A stretch of DNA of 64,000 bases from Polaribacter sp. (GTDB taxonomy: Bacteria > Bacteroidota > Bacteroidia > Flavobacteriales > Flavobacteriaceae): positions 62,001-126,000 of the forward strand of contig NZ_JAHEHX010000018.1 in assembly GCF_024639685.1 (NCBI RefSeq). The letters are read 5' to 3'. Within the stretch, counting starts at the first letter, position 1; the number at the start of each line of letters is the position of its first letter. Positions 21,807 to 31,813 of this stretch are shown in pieces. The notes below the pieces were generated by a model that was not told the DNA's origin, ran no database searches, and saw only the letters and a program-made list of their open reading frames with translations. The position numbers and the translations under genes are program-made.

Positions 21807-24614
21807 TTGAAGCATTTTTTTAACCTCTTATTTACGATTCTATTTTATACAACGTGTTTTTCGCAAGAGAATGCTATAAAAATAAAAGCCACCTTAAATA
21901 GTCTTGAAAACATACTTTTAGTGCAACAAGAAATACTTTTTGTTAATGACTCAGATTCAATTCTCAAAAAAATCTATCTACACAATTGGGCAAATAGTTA
22001 TAGAGACAGAAAAACACCTCTCTCTAAGCGATTCATTAAAGATTACAATAAAAACCTATATTTTGCCCCAGCACACAAACTTGGTGCAACTGAAATTAAA
22101 AATATTACTGTAAATTTTGAGAATACTGATTTTAAAGAAGTAAAAAATAAAGCTGACATTCTAGAAATTGGTTTAAAAAAACCTCTTTTCCAAAAACAAA
22201 GTTCTAAAATTAATATTACCTATAGTTTAAAAATTCCTAGTTCAGAATTTACAGGGTATGGAAAAACTGAGGATGGATATCATTTACGATTTTGGTATAT
22301 AACCCCTGCAGTTTACAAAAATGGCTGGAAATTAATGAGTAATCTAAATATCGATGATTTGTATGAAAAAGCAACAGACTTTGATATAGAAATAGACATT
22401 CCAAAAAAATATGTGCTAGAAAGTACACTTTATCAATACAAAACAAAAAAAGACAGGACTGATTATTATTATTTAATAGGTAAACAGAAAACAGATGTTA
22501 TTATAAGTATTCACGAGAAAAAAAAATATGAAACTTTCAAGACAGACGGAATTAATGTTTACACAGACCTTTTAGATAAAAATATAAATAAGAAAAAAGC
22601 ATCACAAATTTTAGATAAACAACTTAAGTTTATTCAAAAATTTTTAGGAAGATATCCCTATAAAGAAATCCACATCGATAAGGTTACACAACGAAAAGAT
22701 CCTGTACACGGGTTAAGCCAATTACCCGATTTCTTAAGTCCTTTTCCTGAACATTTTAAATGGGACTTTACAATGTTTAAAGCATTAAGCAAAAAATTTA
22801 TTGAAAACACCTTGCTTTTTAACAAAAGAGATGATTACTGGTTCTTAGACGGCTTACACAACTATTTAATGTTAGAGTATATTGATCAAGTATATCCAAA
22901 TACAAAACTCTTAGGTAGTTACGCCAACTACTGGTTTTTAAATACTTATAACTTATCAAAATTAGACTTTAATGATAAGTACCCATTAGTATATCAATTT
23001 AGTTCTCGTAAGTTTTTAGACCAAGCACTTACAACTCCAGCAGATTCGCTTTCTAATTTTAATAGAAAAATCGCAAACAGATACAAAGCAGGATTGGCTT
23101 TTAGATACCTTAAAGGCTATTTAGGAGACAGTATCTTAAACAATAGTATACAAGAATTTTATCAAAAAAATAATAATAAAATAATTGCTAGCTCTGACTT
23201 TCAAGAATTAATAAATTCTAAAACAAACAAACCATTGGACTGGTTTTTTAATGATTTTATAAAAACAAATAAAAAAATAGACCACACAATAAAACAAATA
23301 AAAACGAAAGGAGACAGTATTCATGTAACAATTAAAAATAAAAGAAACATGAATACCCCTGTGTTAATTTACGGTTTAAATAACCGAGAAATTAAATTTA
23401 AAAAATGGGTAAATAATATAAAAGATATAGATACTGTCACTATCCCAAATTACGGCATCAACAGAGTTGCTCTAAATTATGAAAATTTCTATCCAGAATT
23501 AAACACGTTTGACAATTGGAAAAGTTTAGAAAATAAAATTTTTAATAAACCATTAAAAATTAGCTTAGTAAAAGATGTTAATGACCCTTACTACAACCAA
23601 ATATTTTACCAACCAAATGTTAATTATAATTTTTACAACGGTCTAATTTTAGGAGTAAAACTTCATAACAAAGCATTAATAAAACGAAACTTTGAATTTA
23701 AATTCGCACCCTCATATGCAACAAAGAGCAAGAGCTTAATAGGATCTTTTTCTAGCATATATAATCAATATTTTGAAAAAACAGACATTTACAAAATAAT
23801 GTATGGCATATCTGGTGTAAACTTAGACTACGCTCCAAATTTAAGTTATAGGGCATTACTCCCTTTTGTGAATGTTGTTTTTAAAAGAAAGAGTTTAAGA
23901 GATGCAACCTCAGAATTTATTGGAGCCAAGTTAGTACACATTAACAAAGAGACTCCTGATGGACAATTAAGAACTAGCCAAGACAGTTATAGTGTATTTA
24001 GCTTACGATACAATTATATAAATCCAGATATCATCAAAGAATTTAGATATGATTTTGGACTAGAACTCGCAGCACAATTTTCTAAAATCTCTGCAGATAT
24101 AAGATATAGGTCTTTGTCTACTTCAGATACACAATTAGATTTTAGAGTTTTTATTGGTGCTTTTTTGAAAAATAATTCTACAGGAAATTACTTTAGTTTT
24201 GGGTTAGACAGAGCTAATGATTATTTATTTCAACTAAATTATTTTGGAAGATCTGAAGCTACAGGAATTTTTAGCCAGCAATTTATTATCGCAGAAGGCG
24301 GATTTAAATCAGTTTTACCTGTAAGGTTTGCTAACCAATATATGATGGCTTTTAACTCTAGCTTTGGTATTTGGAAATGGATAGAATTTTATAATGATGT
24401 CGCTTTCTTAAAAAATAGAGACAATTCCCTTTATTTTGCATATAATAATGGCATACGGTTTAATTTTATTCATAACATATTAGAAGTATATTTCCCATTA
24501 TATTCCAATAACGGCTGGGAAATTAGTCAAAATTCTTATCCTCAAAAAATAAGGTTTACGCTTTCTGCAAATGTAAATCAGATCTATAACTTATTTAGAA
24601 GAGGATTCCTATAA
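21807..24614 (+). CDS. M1 aminopeptidase-like (gluzincin-related) protein with C-terminal outer-membrane barrel-like region; HEXXH absent
   Basis: 935 aa; YPYKEIHIDKV...WFLDGLHNYLMLEYID resembles M1 layout; C-term alternating strands ending in ...NLFRRGFL. Confidence 0.65.
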   Translation: MKHFFNLLFTILFYTTCFSQENAIKIKATLNSLENILLVQQEILFVNDSDSILKKIYLHNWANSYRDRKTPLSKRFIKDYNKNLYFAPAHKLGATEIKNITVNFENTDFKEVKNKADILEIGLKKPLFQKQSSKINITYSLKIPSSEFTGYGKTEDGYHLRFWYITPAVYKNGWKLMSNLNIDDLYEKATDFDIEIDIPKKYVLESTLYQYKTKKDRTDYYYLIGKQKTDVIISIHEKKKYETFKTDGINVYTDLLDKNINKKKASQILDKQLKFIQKFLGRYPYKEIHIDKVTQRKDPVHGLSQLPDFLSPFPEHFKWDFTMFKALSKKFIENTLLFNKRDDYWFLDGLHNYLMLEYIDQVYPNTKLLGSYANYWFLNTYNLSKLDFNDKYPLVYQFSSRKFLDQALTTPADSLSNFNRKIANRYKAGLAFRYLKGYLGDSILNNSIQEFYQKNNNKIIASSDFQELINSKTNKPLDWFFNDFIKTNKKIDHTIKQIKTKGDSIHVTIKNKRNMNTPVLIYGLNNREIKFKKWVNNIKDIDTVTIPNYGINRVALNYENFYPELNTFDNWKSLENKIFNKPLKISLVKDVNDPYYNQIFYQPNVNYNFYNGLILGVKLHNKALIKRNFEFKFAPSYATKSKSLIGSFSSIYNQYFEKTDIYKIMYGISGVNLDYAPNLSYRALLPFVNVVFKRKSLRDATSEFIGAKLVHINKETPDGQLRTSQDSYSVFSLRYNYINPDIIKEFRYDFGLELAAQFSKISADIRYRSLSTSDTQLDFRVFIGAFLKNNSTGNYFSFGLDRANDYLFQLNYFGRSEATGIFSQQFIIAEGGFKSVLPVRFANQYMMAFNSSFGIWKWIEFYNDVAFLKNRDNSLYFAYNNGIRFNFIHNILEVYFPLYSNNGWEISQNSYPQKIRFTLSANVNQIYNLFRRGFL

Positions 24615-24697
24615 AATCAAACAAAAGAGGTTTAATTGTATAATTATCAACAAAACCTAGTTTTAATACTTGATTTTTAACATATCCTTAACCAATC

Positions 24698-24717
24698 TTG
24701 ATATTTTTAAATATCAA
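24698..24717. promoter_or_regulatory. Inverted repeat TTGATATTT-TT-AAATATCAA upstream of E1 gene promoter
   Basis: 9-bp perfect arms directly upstream of TATCTTTG (24729-24736). Confidence 0.5.
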
Positions 24718-24728
24718 CTAAAAAAACT

Positions 24729-24736
24729 ATCTTTGC
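24729..24736 (+). promoter_or_regulatory. Promoter -7 box TATCTTTG
   Basis: Matches TAnnTTTG, 25 nt upstream of the E1 start. Confidence 0.65.
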
Positions 24737-24760
24737 AGCAGTAAAAAACTACAAATCCAT

Positions 24761-27214
24761 ATGTCAACAAAAACTGCGATACAGTCTGCTCAAGAAATTT
24801 CTTTTAGCGATTTTAAAAAGGAAGTATTACAAGATTATAAAATTGCAAAAATTAGCAGGGAATGTAGTTTATTAGGAAGAAGAGAAGTTTTAACAGGAAA
24901 AGCTAAATTTGGTATTTTTGGTGACGGAAAAGAAGTACCACAATTAGCAATGGCAAAGGCCTTTAAGAAAGGAGATTTTAGATCTGGTTACTACAGAGAT
25001 CAAACTTTTATGATGGCAATTGGTGAGCTTACAGCTCAACAATTTTTTGCAGGCTTATATGCACATACAGATATTGAATCAGACCCTATGTCTGCAGGTA
25101 GACAAATGGGTGGTCATTTTGCTACACATAGTTTACAAGAAGATGGTAGTTGGAAAAATTTAACTCAACAATACAATTCTAGTTCAGATATTTCTCCTAC
25201 AGCTGGTCAAATGCCTCGTTTATTAGGTTTGGCTCAAGCCTCTAAGGTTTACAGAAACGAAAAAAGTGTAGCTCATAAAACAGATTTTTCTAATAAAGGA
25301 AATGAAGTTGCTTGGGGTACTATTGGAAATGCAAGTACAAGTGAAGGTATATTTTTTGAAACTATAAATGCTGCTGGTGTTCTACAAGTGCCAATGGTTA
25401 TGAATGTTTGGGATGATGAATACGGAATTTCTGTACACGCAAAACATCAAACTACAAAAGAAAGTATCTCAGAAATTTTAAAAGGATTTCAAAGAGATGA
25501 AAAAAATAAAGGATATGAACTCTTTGTAGTAAATGGCTGGGATTATGTTCAGTTGATGGATGTTTACCAAAAAGCAGCAAAAATAGCTAGAGAAGAACAT
25601 GTACCAGTTTTAATTCATGTAAAAGAATTAACACAACCACAAGGACACTCTACTTCTGGGTCTCATGAACGTTATAAAGATCAAGCTCGTCTACAATGGG
25701 AAAAAGATTATGACTGTTTAACTAAAATGCGTGAATGGATTTTAGATTTTGAGTTAGAAACAGAAACAGGAGAAACGTTACGTTTTGTTGAAGGTGAAGA
25801 AGAATTGATTCTACTAGAAAAAGAAGCAAAAAAAGAAGTTACCAATGCAAAAAGAAATGCTTGGAACGCATTTTTAAACGAAATAAAATCAGAACTTTTA
25901 GAAGTTTCAGATATATTAAAAAAACTAGCATCAAAAAGCGTTAATGAAAACTTTATCAATAAATACATTAACGATTTAAATGCCATAACAGAGCCTACAA
26001 GAAAAGATGTTTTATCTGTTGCTAGAAAATGTTTATGGTATGTTAGAGACAAAAATATTGCAGGTAAAATTGAGTTACAAAACTTTATTAAAGATGCATT
26101 AACTCAAGCTCATGATAAATATTCATCTCACTTATTTAGCGAAACTAAAGAAAGCGCATTATGCGTTCTAGAAGAAGCGCCAACCTATGCTCAAGAACAA
26201 AACCTTGTGGATGCAAGAATTGTAATGAGAGATAATTTTGATGCTATATTAACTAAACATAAAGATGTTTTAATCTTTGGAGAAGATGCCGGTTTTATAG
26301 GCGATGTAAATCAAGGGTTAGAAGGTTTACAAGAAAAATTTGGTGATATCAGAATCTCAGATACAGGTATTAGAGAAGCTACAATTTTAGGACAAGGAAT
26401 AGGTTTAGCTATGAGAGGTTTACGACCAATTGCAGAAATTCAGTATTTAGATTATCTTTTGTACGCTTTACAAATTATGAGTGATGATTTGGCTACTTTA
26501 AGATATAGGTCTTTTGGAAAACAAAAAGCTCCATTAATTATAAGAACAAGAGGTCACAGGTTAGAAGGTATTTGGCATGCAGGTTCACCTATGGGAGCTA
26601 TTATAAACAGTTTAAGAGGAATACATGTATTAGTACCCAGAAACATGACTAAAGCAGCAGGTTTTTACAATACTTTATTAGAAGGTGATGATCCTGCCTT
26701 GGTTATTGAGTGTTTAAATGGTTATCGTTTAAAAGAAGAATTACCAACTAATTTAGGTGAATTTAAAACAAAAATTGGTATTGTAGAAACTATTAGAGAA
26801 GGTAAAGACATTACTGTGGTTTCGTATGGTTCTACTTTAAGAATTGTAGAAGATGCAGCTAAAGATTTAGCTCAAGTAGGTATAGATATCGAAATTATTG
26901 ATGCTCAAAGTTTATTGCCTTTTGATTTAAATCACGATTGTGTAAAAAGCTTAGCCAAAACTAATAAACTATTAGTAGTAGATGAAGATGTGCCTGGAGG
27001 AGCTTCTGCTTATCTTTTACAAGAAATTTTAGAAACTCAAAATGGTTATCAATATTTAGATAGTAAACCATCAACTTTATCTGCAAAAGCACATAGACCT
27101 GCTTATGGTACAGATGGTGATTATTTTTCTAAACCATCTTCAGAAGATATTTTTGAGAAAGTTTATGCTATTATGCATGAGTTTAATCCACAAAAATTTA
27201 AGAGTTTATATTAA
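24761..27214 (+). CDS. 2-oxoacid dehydrogenase E1, fused alpha and beta subunits
   Basis: 817 aa; N-terminal E1-alpha (GRREVLTGKAKFGIFGDGKE, WGTIGNASTSEG), C-terminal transketolase beta (FGEDAGFIGDVNQGLEGLQEKFG). Confidence 0.93.
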   Translation: MSTKTAIQSAQEISFSDFKKEVLQDYKIAKISRECSLLGRREVLTGKAKFGIFGDGKEVPQLAMAKAFKKGDFRSGYYRDQTFMMAIGELTAQQFFAGLYAHTDIESDPMSAGRQMGGHFATHSLQEDGSWKNLTQQYNSSSDISPTAGQMPRLLGLAQASKVYRNEKSVAHKTDFSNKGNEVAWGTIGNASTSEGIFFETINAAGVLQVPMVMNVWDDEYGISVHAKHQTTKESISEILKGFQRDEKNKGYELFVVNGWDYVQLMDVYQKAAKIAREEHVPVLIHVKELTQPQGHSTSGSHERYKDQARLQWEKDYDCLTKMREWILDFELETETGETLRFVEGEEELILLEKEAKKEVTNAKRNAWNAFLNEIKSELLEVSDILKKLASKSVNENFINKYINDLNAITEPTRKDVLSVARKCLWYVRDKNIAGKIELQNFIKDALTQAHDKYSSHLFSETKESALCVLEEAPTYAQEQNLVDARIVMRDNFDAILTKHKDVLIFGEDAGFIGDVNQGLEGLQEKFGDIRISDTGIREATILGQGIGLAMRGLRPIAEIQYLDYLLYALQIMSDDLATLRYRSFGKQKAPLIIRTRGHRLEGIWHAGSPMGAIINSLRGIHVLVPRNMTKAAGFYNTLLEGDDPALVIECLNGYRLKEELPTNLGEFKTKIGIVETIREGKDITVVSYGSTLRIVEDAAKDLAQVGIDIEIIDAQSLLPFDLNHDCVKSLAKTNKLLVVDEDVPGGASAYLLQEILETQNGYQYLDSKPSTLSAKAHRPAYGTDGDYFSKPSSEDIFEKVYAIMHEFNPQKFKSLY

Positions 27215-27227
27215 AAACAAAAACTAT

Positions 27228-27263
27228 AAAAAATCCCAATCATCACTGATTGGGATTTTTTAT
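27228..27263 (+). terminator. Rho-independent terminator after E1 gene
   Basis: ATCCCAATCA-TCAC-TGATTGGGAT followed by TTTTTATTTT. Confidence 0.85.
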
Positions 27264-27336
27264 TTTAACACATTCCATATCTCATTTCTTTGCAAATTTT
27301 CTTAATTTAGAAAACTTAAATTCAAACTAAACTTAC

Positions 27337-29760
27337 ATGAGAAAATTACTACTCTTTTCTTTGATTTTGGCGTTTAATTTTCAAACTGAAGTTATCGCTC
27401 AAAAAAAGGAATCAAGAAAAAAGCAAACTGAACAAGTTGCTCCAAAACCCAAAAAAAGTAAGAAACCAAAATATTCAGATTTTGTAAAATTGAATACTAA
27501 AACAGATGATGGTTTATTTAAAGTTCATTTAACTAATAATAAATACATGTACGAAATTCCAAAGGCTCATTTTGGAAAAGAAATGTTATTGGTTACCAGA
27601 ATTAAAGATATTCCTGCTGGTTTAGGAGGCGGCTATGTAAATGCTGGTTCTAAAATCAATACCCAAGTTGTTGTTTGGGAAAAGTTTCAAAATAAGATTT
27701 TACTTAAAGTAAAATCTTATAATGCCATAGCAAATGATTCTTTACCTATTTACAAATCTGTTAAAGCAAACAATTTAGAACCAATTATTTATGCTTTTGA
27801 TGTAAAAACACAAAATGAAGATTCAACATCAGTTTTGGTTGATGTTACTAAATTTTTCACGTCAGATATAAAAGCAATTTCAGCTTTACCTACCAGATAT
27901 AGAAGAACATACAAAGTAAGAAGATTAGACGCTTCTAGAAGTTTTATCAATTCGATTAAAAGTTATCCAAACAATATTGAGGTTGTTCAAGATTTTACTT
28001 TTGATGCAGATGCTCCACCAAGTAATTCTAGAACAAATACCATCACAATTAGAGTAAATCAATCTATGATTGTTTTACCAGAAGATAAAATGATGCCAAG
28101 AATTTACGATAAAAGAGTTGGATACTTCTCGATTGGAAATGTAGATTACAGTTCTGAAGCATTAAAAGCAGATGCTAAAAGATATATTAGAAGATGGAGA
28201 TTAGAACCAAAAGACGTTAATGCGTACAATCGTGGAGAATTAGTAGAGCCAATTAAACCCATTATATATTATTTAGATCCTGCTACACCAGATAAACTTA
28301 AAAAATACATTAAACAAGGTGTAGACGATTGGCAAAAGGTTTTTGAAACTGCTGGTTTTAAAAATGCAATTATGGCAAAATATGCTCCAACTAAAGAAGA
28401 AGATCCAGAGTTTAGTATGGAAGACGTACGTTATTCTTCTATTAGATATGTTGCAAGTACTACTAGAAATGCAACAGGACCAAGTGTTTCTGATCCTAGA
28501 ACAGGTGAAATTCTAGAAAGTGATATTATTTGGTATCACAACCACTTACGTTCTTACAGAAATAGATATTTATTAGAAACAGGAGCCGCAAATCCTTCAG
28601 CTAGAACTTTAGACACACCTGCTGAAGAAATTGGTGAAATGATGCGAATGGTAATTTCTCACGAAATCGGCCATGCATTAGGGTTACCTCACAATATGGC
28701 TGCAAGTTATGCGTATCCTGTAGATTCTTTACGTTCTGGAAAATTCACTCAGAAAATGGGAATTGCTGCTACAATTATGGATTATGCACGTTATAATTAC
28801 ATTGCACAACCAGGAGATAAAAACATACGTTTTATTCGTCAACTAGGGCCTTATGACCATTATGCAATTAATTGGGGTTATCGTAAATTATCTTGGGCTA
28901 AAAACCCAGAAAGTGAGGTTTCTACTTTAGATAAATGGATTGAAGACAAAGCAGATAATCCTATTTACAGATTTGGAGGTCAGCGTTTTGACCCATCTGC
29001 ACAAACAGAAGGCATTGGAAATGATCAAGTAAAAGCATCTACTTACGGAATGAAAAATTTAAAAATAGTTGCTACTAATTTATCTAATTGGACTTCTAAA
29101 CAAACCAATAATTACGAAGACTTGTCAGAATTATATGGTGAGTTATTAGGAGTTTGGAGTAGATATGTAGGCCATGTTTCAGGAAATATTGGTGGTATTT
29201 ACGAATTCAATAAAAAACCATCTCAAAAAGGCTCTGTTTATAAACCTGTAACCAAGCTAAAGCAAAAAGAAGCTATGAATTGGTTACAAGAAAATGCTTT
29301 TAAAACTCAAGAATGGTTATTAAATGGTAAAATCTTGGCAAATATTGATGAAAGTGGTTACACTAATAGAATGTTAAGTTTACAAAACAGACAGTTAAAT
29401 GGTTTATTAAATAAAGTAAAATTAGAAAGAATGATAGATGCTTCTGTAATTGACCCATCTACGTATGAAGCTATTGACATGATTCGCGATTTAAGAAATG
29501 GAATTTTTCAAGAAGCTAACTATACAAGAAATGTAGATGTTTTTAGACGTAATTTGCAAAAGTCCTTTATTAATAGAATGAGCATGTTACTGAATTCTAA
29601 AAACGTTCAACATGCAGATATTAACTCTATTGTTAGAGGTGAGTTAGAATCACTAAATTTCCAATTAACAATTGCGAAGAATAGAAGAGTAAATAGAATG
29701 ACAAAATATCATTACAGAGATTGTATTGCTAAAATTAAGGAAGCTTTAAATCCTAATTAA
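27337..29760 (+). CDS. Zinc-dependent metalloprotease (DUF5117/DUF4953-type)
   Basis: 807 aa; signal peptide; HEIGHALGLPHNMAAS. Confidence 0.9.
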   Translation: MRKLLLFSLILAFNFQTEVIAQKKESRKKQTEQVAPKPKKSKKPKYSDFVKLNTKTDDGLFKVHLTNNKYMYEIPKAHFGKEMLLVTRIKDIPAGLGGGYVNAGSKINTQVVVWEKFQNKILLKVKSYNAIANDSLPIYKSVKANNLEPIIYAFDVKTQNEDSTSVLVDVTKFFTSDIKAISALPTRYRRTYKVRRLDASRSFINSIKSYPNNIEVVQDFTFDADAPPSNSRTNTITIRVNQSMIVLPEDKMMPRIYDKRVGYFSIGNVDYSSEALKADAKRYIRRWRLEPKDVNAYNRGELVEPIKPIIYYLDPATPDKLKKYIKQGVDDWQKVFETAGFKNAIMAKYAPTKEEDPEFSMEDVRYSSIRYVASTTRNATGPSVSDPRTGEILESDIIWYHNHLRSYRNRYLLETGAANPSARTLDTPAEEIGEMMRMVISHEIGHALGLPHNMAASYAYPVDSLRSGKFTQKMGIAATIMDYARYNYIAQPGDKNIRFIRQLGPYDHYAINWGYRKLSWAKNPESEVSTLDKWIEDKADNPIYRFGGQRFDPSAQTEGIGNDQVKASTYGMKNLKIVATNLSNWTSKQTNNYEDLSELYGELLGVWSRYVGHVSGNIGGIYEFNKKPSQKGSVYKPVTKLKQKEAMNWLQENAFKTQEWLLNGKILANIDESGYTNRMLSLQNRQLNGLLNKVKLERMIDASVIDPSTYEAIDMIRDLRNGIFQEANYTRNVDVFRRNLQKSFINRMSMLLNSKNVQHADINSIVRGELESLNFQLTIAKNRRVNRMTKYHYRDCIAKIKEALNPN

Positions 29761-29763
29761 GCA

Positions 29764-31007
29764 TTAATTTCTCAACAAATTATTACCTATTGCACAGTTT
29801 AAACATTTTTTTGCTGTGCAATAGTTGTTTTTAAGCTGCAACAAAGCCTGACTTTCCATTGCGTTTTTAGAAGAAATACCCAAATTTAAAAACTTAGAAA
29901 TTATACCATTCTTTTCTGATGAAACTTCTTGAATCAAATTAAGAAAAGTATCTTCACTTAACTCCCCTCTGTTTTTTAAATAAACAAACTTTAAAGGAAC
30001 AGTGGTGTTTATTAATAATAAATCAATAAAAGAATTTGTTAGTTTTTTGGGTGATTTTTTAGAAGTTGTTTCAAAAGTATAATGCTCTTTCCAGAAATCA
30101 TCTAAACTAAAGGAGAATAGTTTATAGTAGTCTTTCTTCTTATCTAAATAAATTATTTTAGAAAATAAATTTTTATGCTGAGTAAACAATGCAGCCAATT
30201 GTGCAATTCTAATAGTAGGAAAGTTAGTTGGGTGCATTCTAAAAAACTGAAAACTATTATTAAGCTTTGGCTGTAGTTTAAACTTGTGTTTTAAATAAAC
30301 AAACTCTCTTTTAAGATTTAAATAATATTCACTTTCTATTTCAAATTCTAAAAAACCTGCCATTCCAAAAAGCAGTGATGATAGCTTCGTTTGATCATCA
30401 GCTACTTTTCGAATTATCGAGAAGTCTATAGCTTTCGCCAAATCTAGAAAAACCTCGGCATTTATTTTTAGTCCGAAATTTTTAGCCTCTCTATGGTTAA
30501 AGATTTCTGATCTAATCGCTCAAAATACAAGCGTTCTTGCCAATTTTTAATTAAAAAAACATCAAGAGTGTGAATTTGATTTTCACAAGGAATCCAATTT
30601 CTTTTCGTAAATAAAAGATTTTTGTAATTATTAAGAATTGAATTTTTCACATAATCTTGTAGCACTAATGTTATTAAAGGCTCATTATTTTTAGTGTAAA
30701 TGACAACATCATTTTCCCAAACTACATGTAAAATTACAGCGTCATAATTGGGATCTGTTTCATGTTCATGCAAATACCAATCTGATGCTTTTACATGCAT
30801 TTCTATATTTCCAGCCCATAATTGACCATCAATATACAATTGAGCATTTAAAAAATCTGGCCCAGTATGTTTATTAAGTAAACCTGTTTTTTTGAGCTGT
30901 ATCTTTTTACCTTCGGAAGTTTTTAGATTTAACGGAGAAAAAAGTTGGTATTGCCAAACATAATACAAAAATTCTTCTTTCATTAACTTTTTATTTCCAA
31001 TGTACAA
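29764..31007 (-). pseudogene. DUF2851 family protein, split into two ORFs with apparent internal deletion
   Basis: N-part 30468..31007 (MKEEFLYYVWQYQLFSPLNL...QKSLTIERL) and C-part 29764..30441 in another frame (upstream frame reads AKNFGLKINAEVFLDLAKAIDFSIIRK). Confidence 0.75.
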
Positions 31008-31070
31008 AAAATTTTATAAGCTTATAAGTTTTAATAATACACAAAAGAATTGGAATTGCATTTTAAGCTT

Positions 31071-31078
31071 TATTTTTG
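31071..31078 (+). promoter_or_regulatory. Promoter -7 box TATTTTTG
   Basis: TAnnTTTG match about 18 nt before the nitroreductase ORF, with TTG upstream. Confidence 0.5.
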
Positions 31079-31095
31079 TGATCTAAATAAGAAAA

Positions 31096-31728
31096 ATGAA
31101 TACTATAGAAAGTTTACAATGGAGATATGCAGTTAAGAAGTTTAATCCAAAAAAAGATCTTGATGACTCTCAAATAAATATCCTTAAAGAAGCTTTTAAT
31201 TTAACAGCAACATCTTACGGATTACAACCTATAACATTGTTGGTTATTAAAAACAAAATGCTTAGAGAAAAGTTGGTCACTCATTCTTATAATCAAACTC
31301 AAGTAATAGACGCCTCTCATTTATTGGTAATTTGTACACCGCAGGAATACCATACAGAAGAGGTTCATAAGTATTTTAACCTAGTTCAAAAAATAAGAAA
31401 AACTGAGGATAGCATCATTACCCCTTTCAAAAATTTTTTAACAGCTGAAATTGAAAAAAAATCACAGGAAGATCTGTTAAAATGGACTAAAAATCAGGCA
31501 TACTTAGCATTAGGGAATCTACTAACTGTATGTGCTATTGAAAAAATTGATGCGTGCCCAATGGAAGGTTTTATTGCTGAAAAATATAATGAAGTTTTAG
31601 AGTTAAAAAATAAAAACCTTACGGCTGTTCTATCACTACCTGTAGGGTATAGAGCGAATGACGACTATATGAAAGATCTAAAAAAAGTTCGAAAAAACAC
31701 AAATGATATTGTCTTAGAATTCAATTAA
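31096..31728 (+). CDS. NAD(P)H-dependent oxidoreductase (nitroreductase family)
   Basis: 210 aa; RYAVKKFNP, SYGLQPITLLVI, CPMEGF. Confidence 0.9.
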   Translation: MNTIESLQWRYAVKKFNPKKDLDDSQINILKEAFNLTATSYGLQPITLLVIKNKMLREKLVTHSYNQTQVIDASHLLVICTPQEYHTEEVHKYFNLVQKIRKTEDSIITPFKNFLTAEIEKKSQEDLLKWTKNQAYLALGNLLTVCAIEKIDACPMEGFIAEKYNEVLELKNKNLTAVLSLPVGYRANDDYMKDLKKVRKNTNDIVLEFN

Positions 31729-31734
31729 AAATAT

Positions 31735-31766
31735 AGAACCTTCTTAACAAAGAAGGTTTTTTTTTG
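31735..31766 (+). terminator. Rho-independent terminator
   Basis: AACCTTCTT-AACA-AAGAAGGTT followed by T-tract. Confidence 0.82.
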
Positions 31767-31780
31767 CCCTTTTAAAATCG

Positions 31781-31788
31781 TATTTTTG
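31781..31788 (+). promoter_or_regulatory. Promoter -7 box TATTTTTG for pepD
   Basis: TAnnTTTG match 26 nt before start, with upstream TTTTTG. Confidence 0.5.
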
Positions 31789-31813
31789 ATGTATAAAACA
31801 GAATTGTTTTCTT

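Noticed and set aside
25708-26052. 114-aa minus-strand ORF inside the fused E1 gene
   Set aside because: Antisense of a well-supported gene; low-complexity Ser/Phe composition.
24761-27214. Fused E1 alpha/beta as a novel fusion
   Set aside because: This architecture is common in Bacteroidota as far as I know; described as a feature only.
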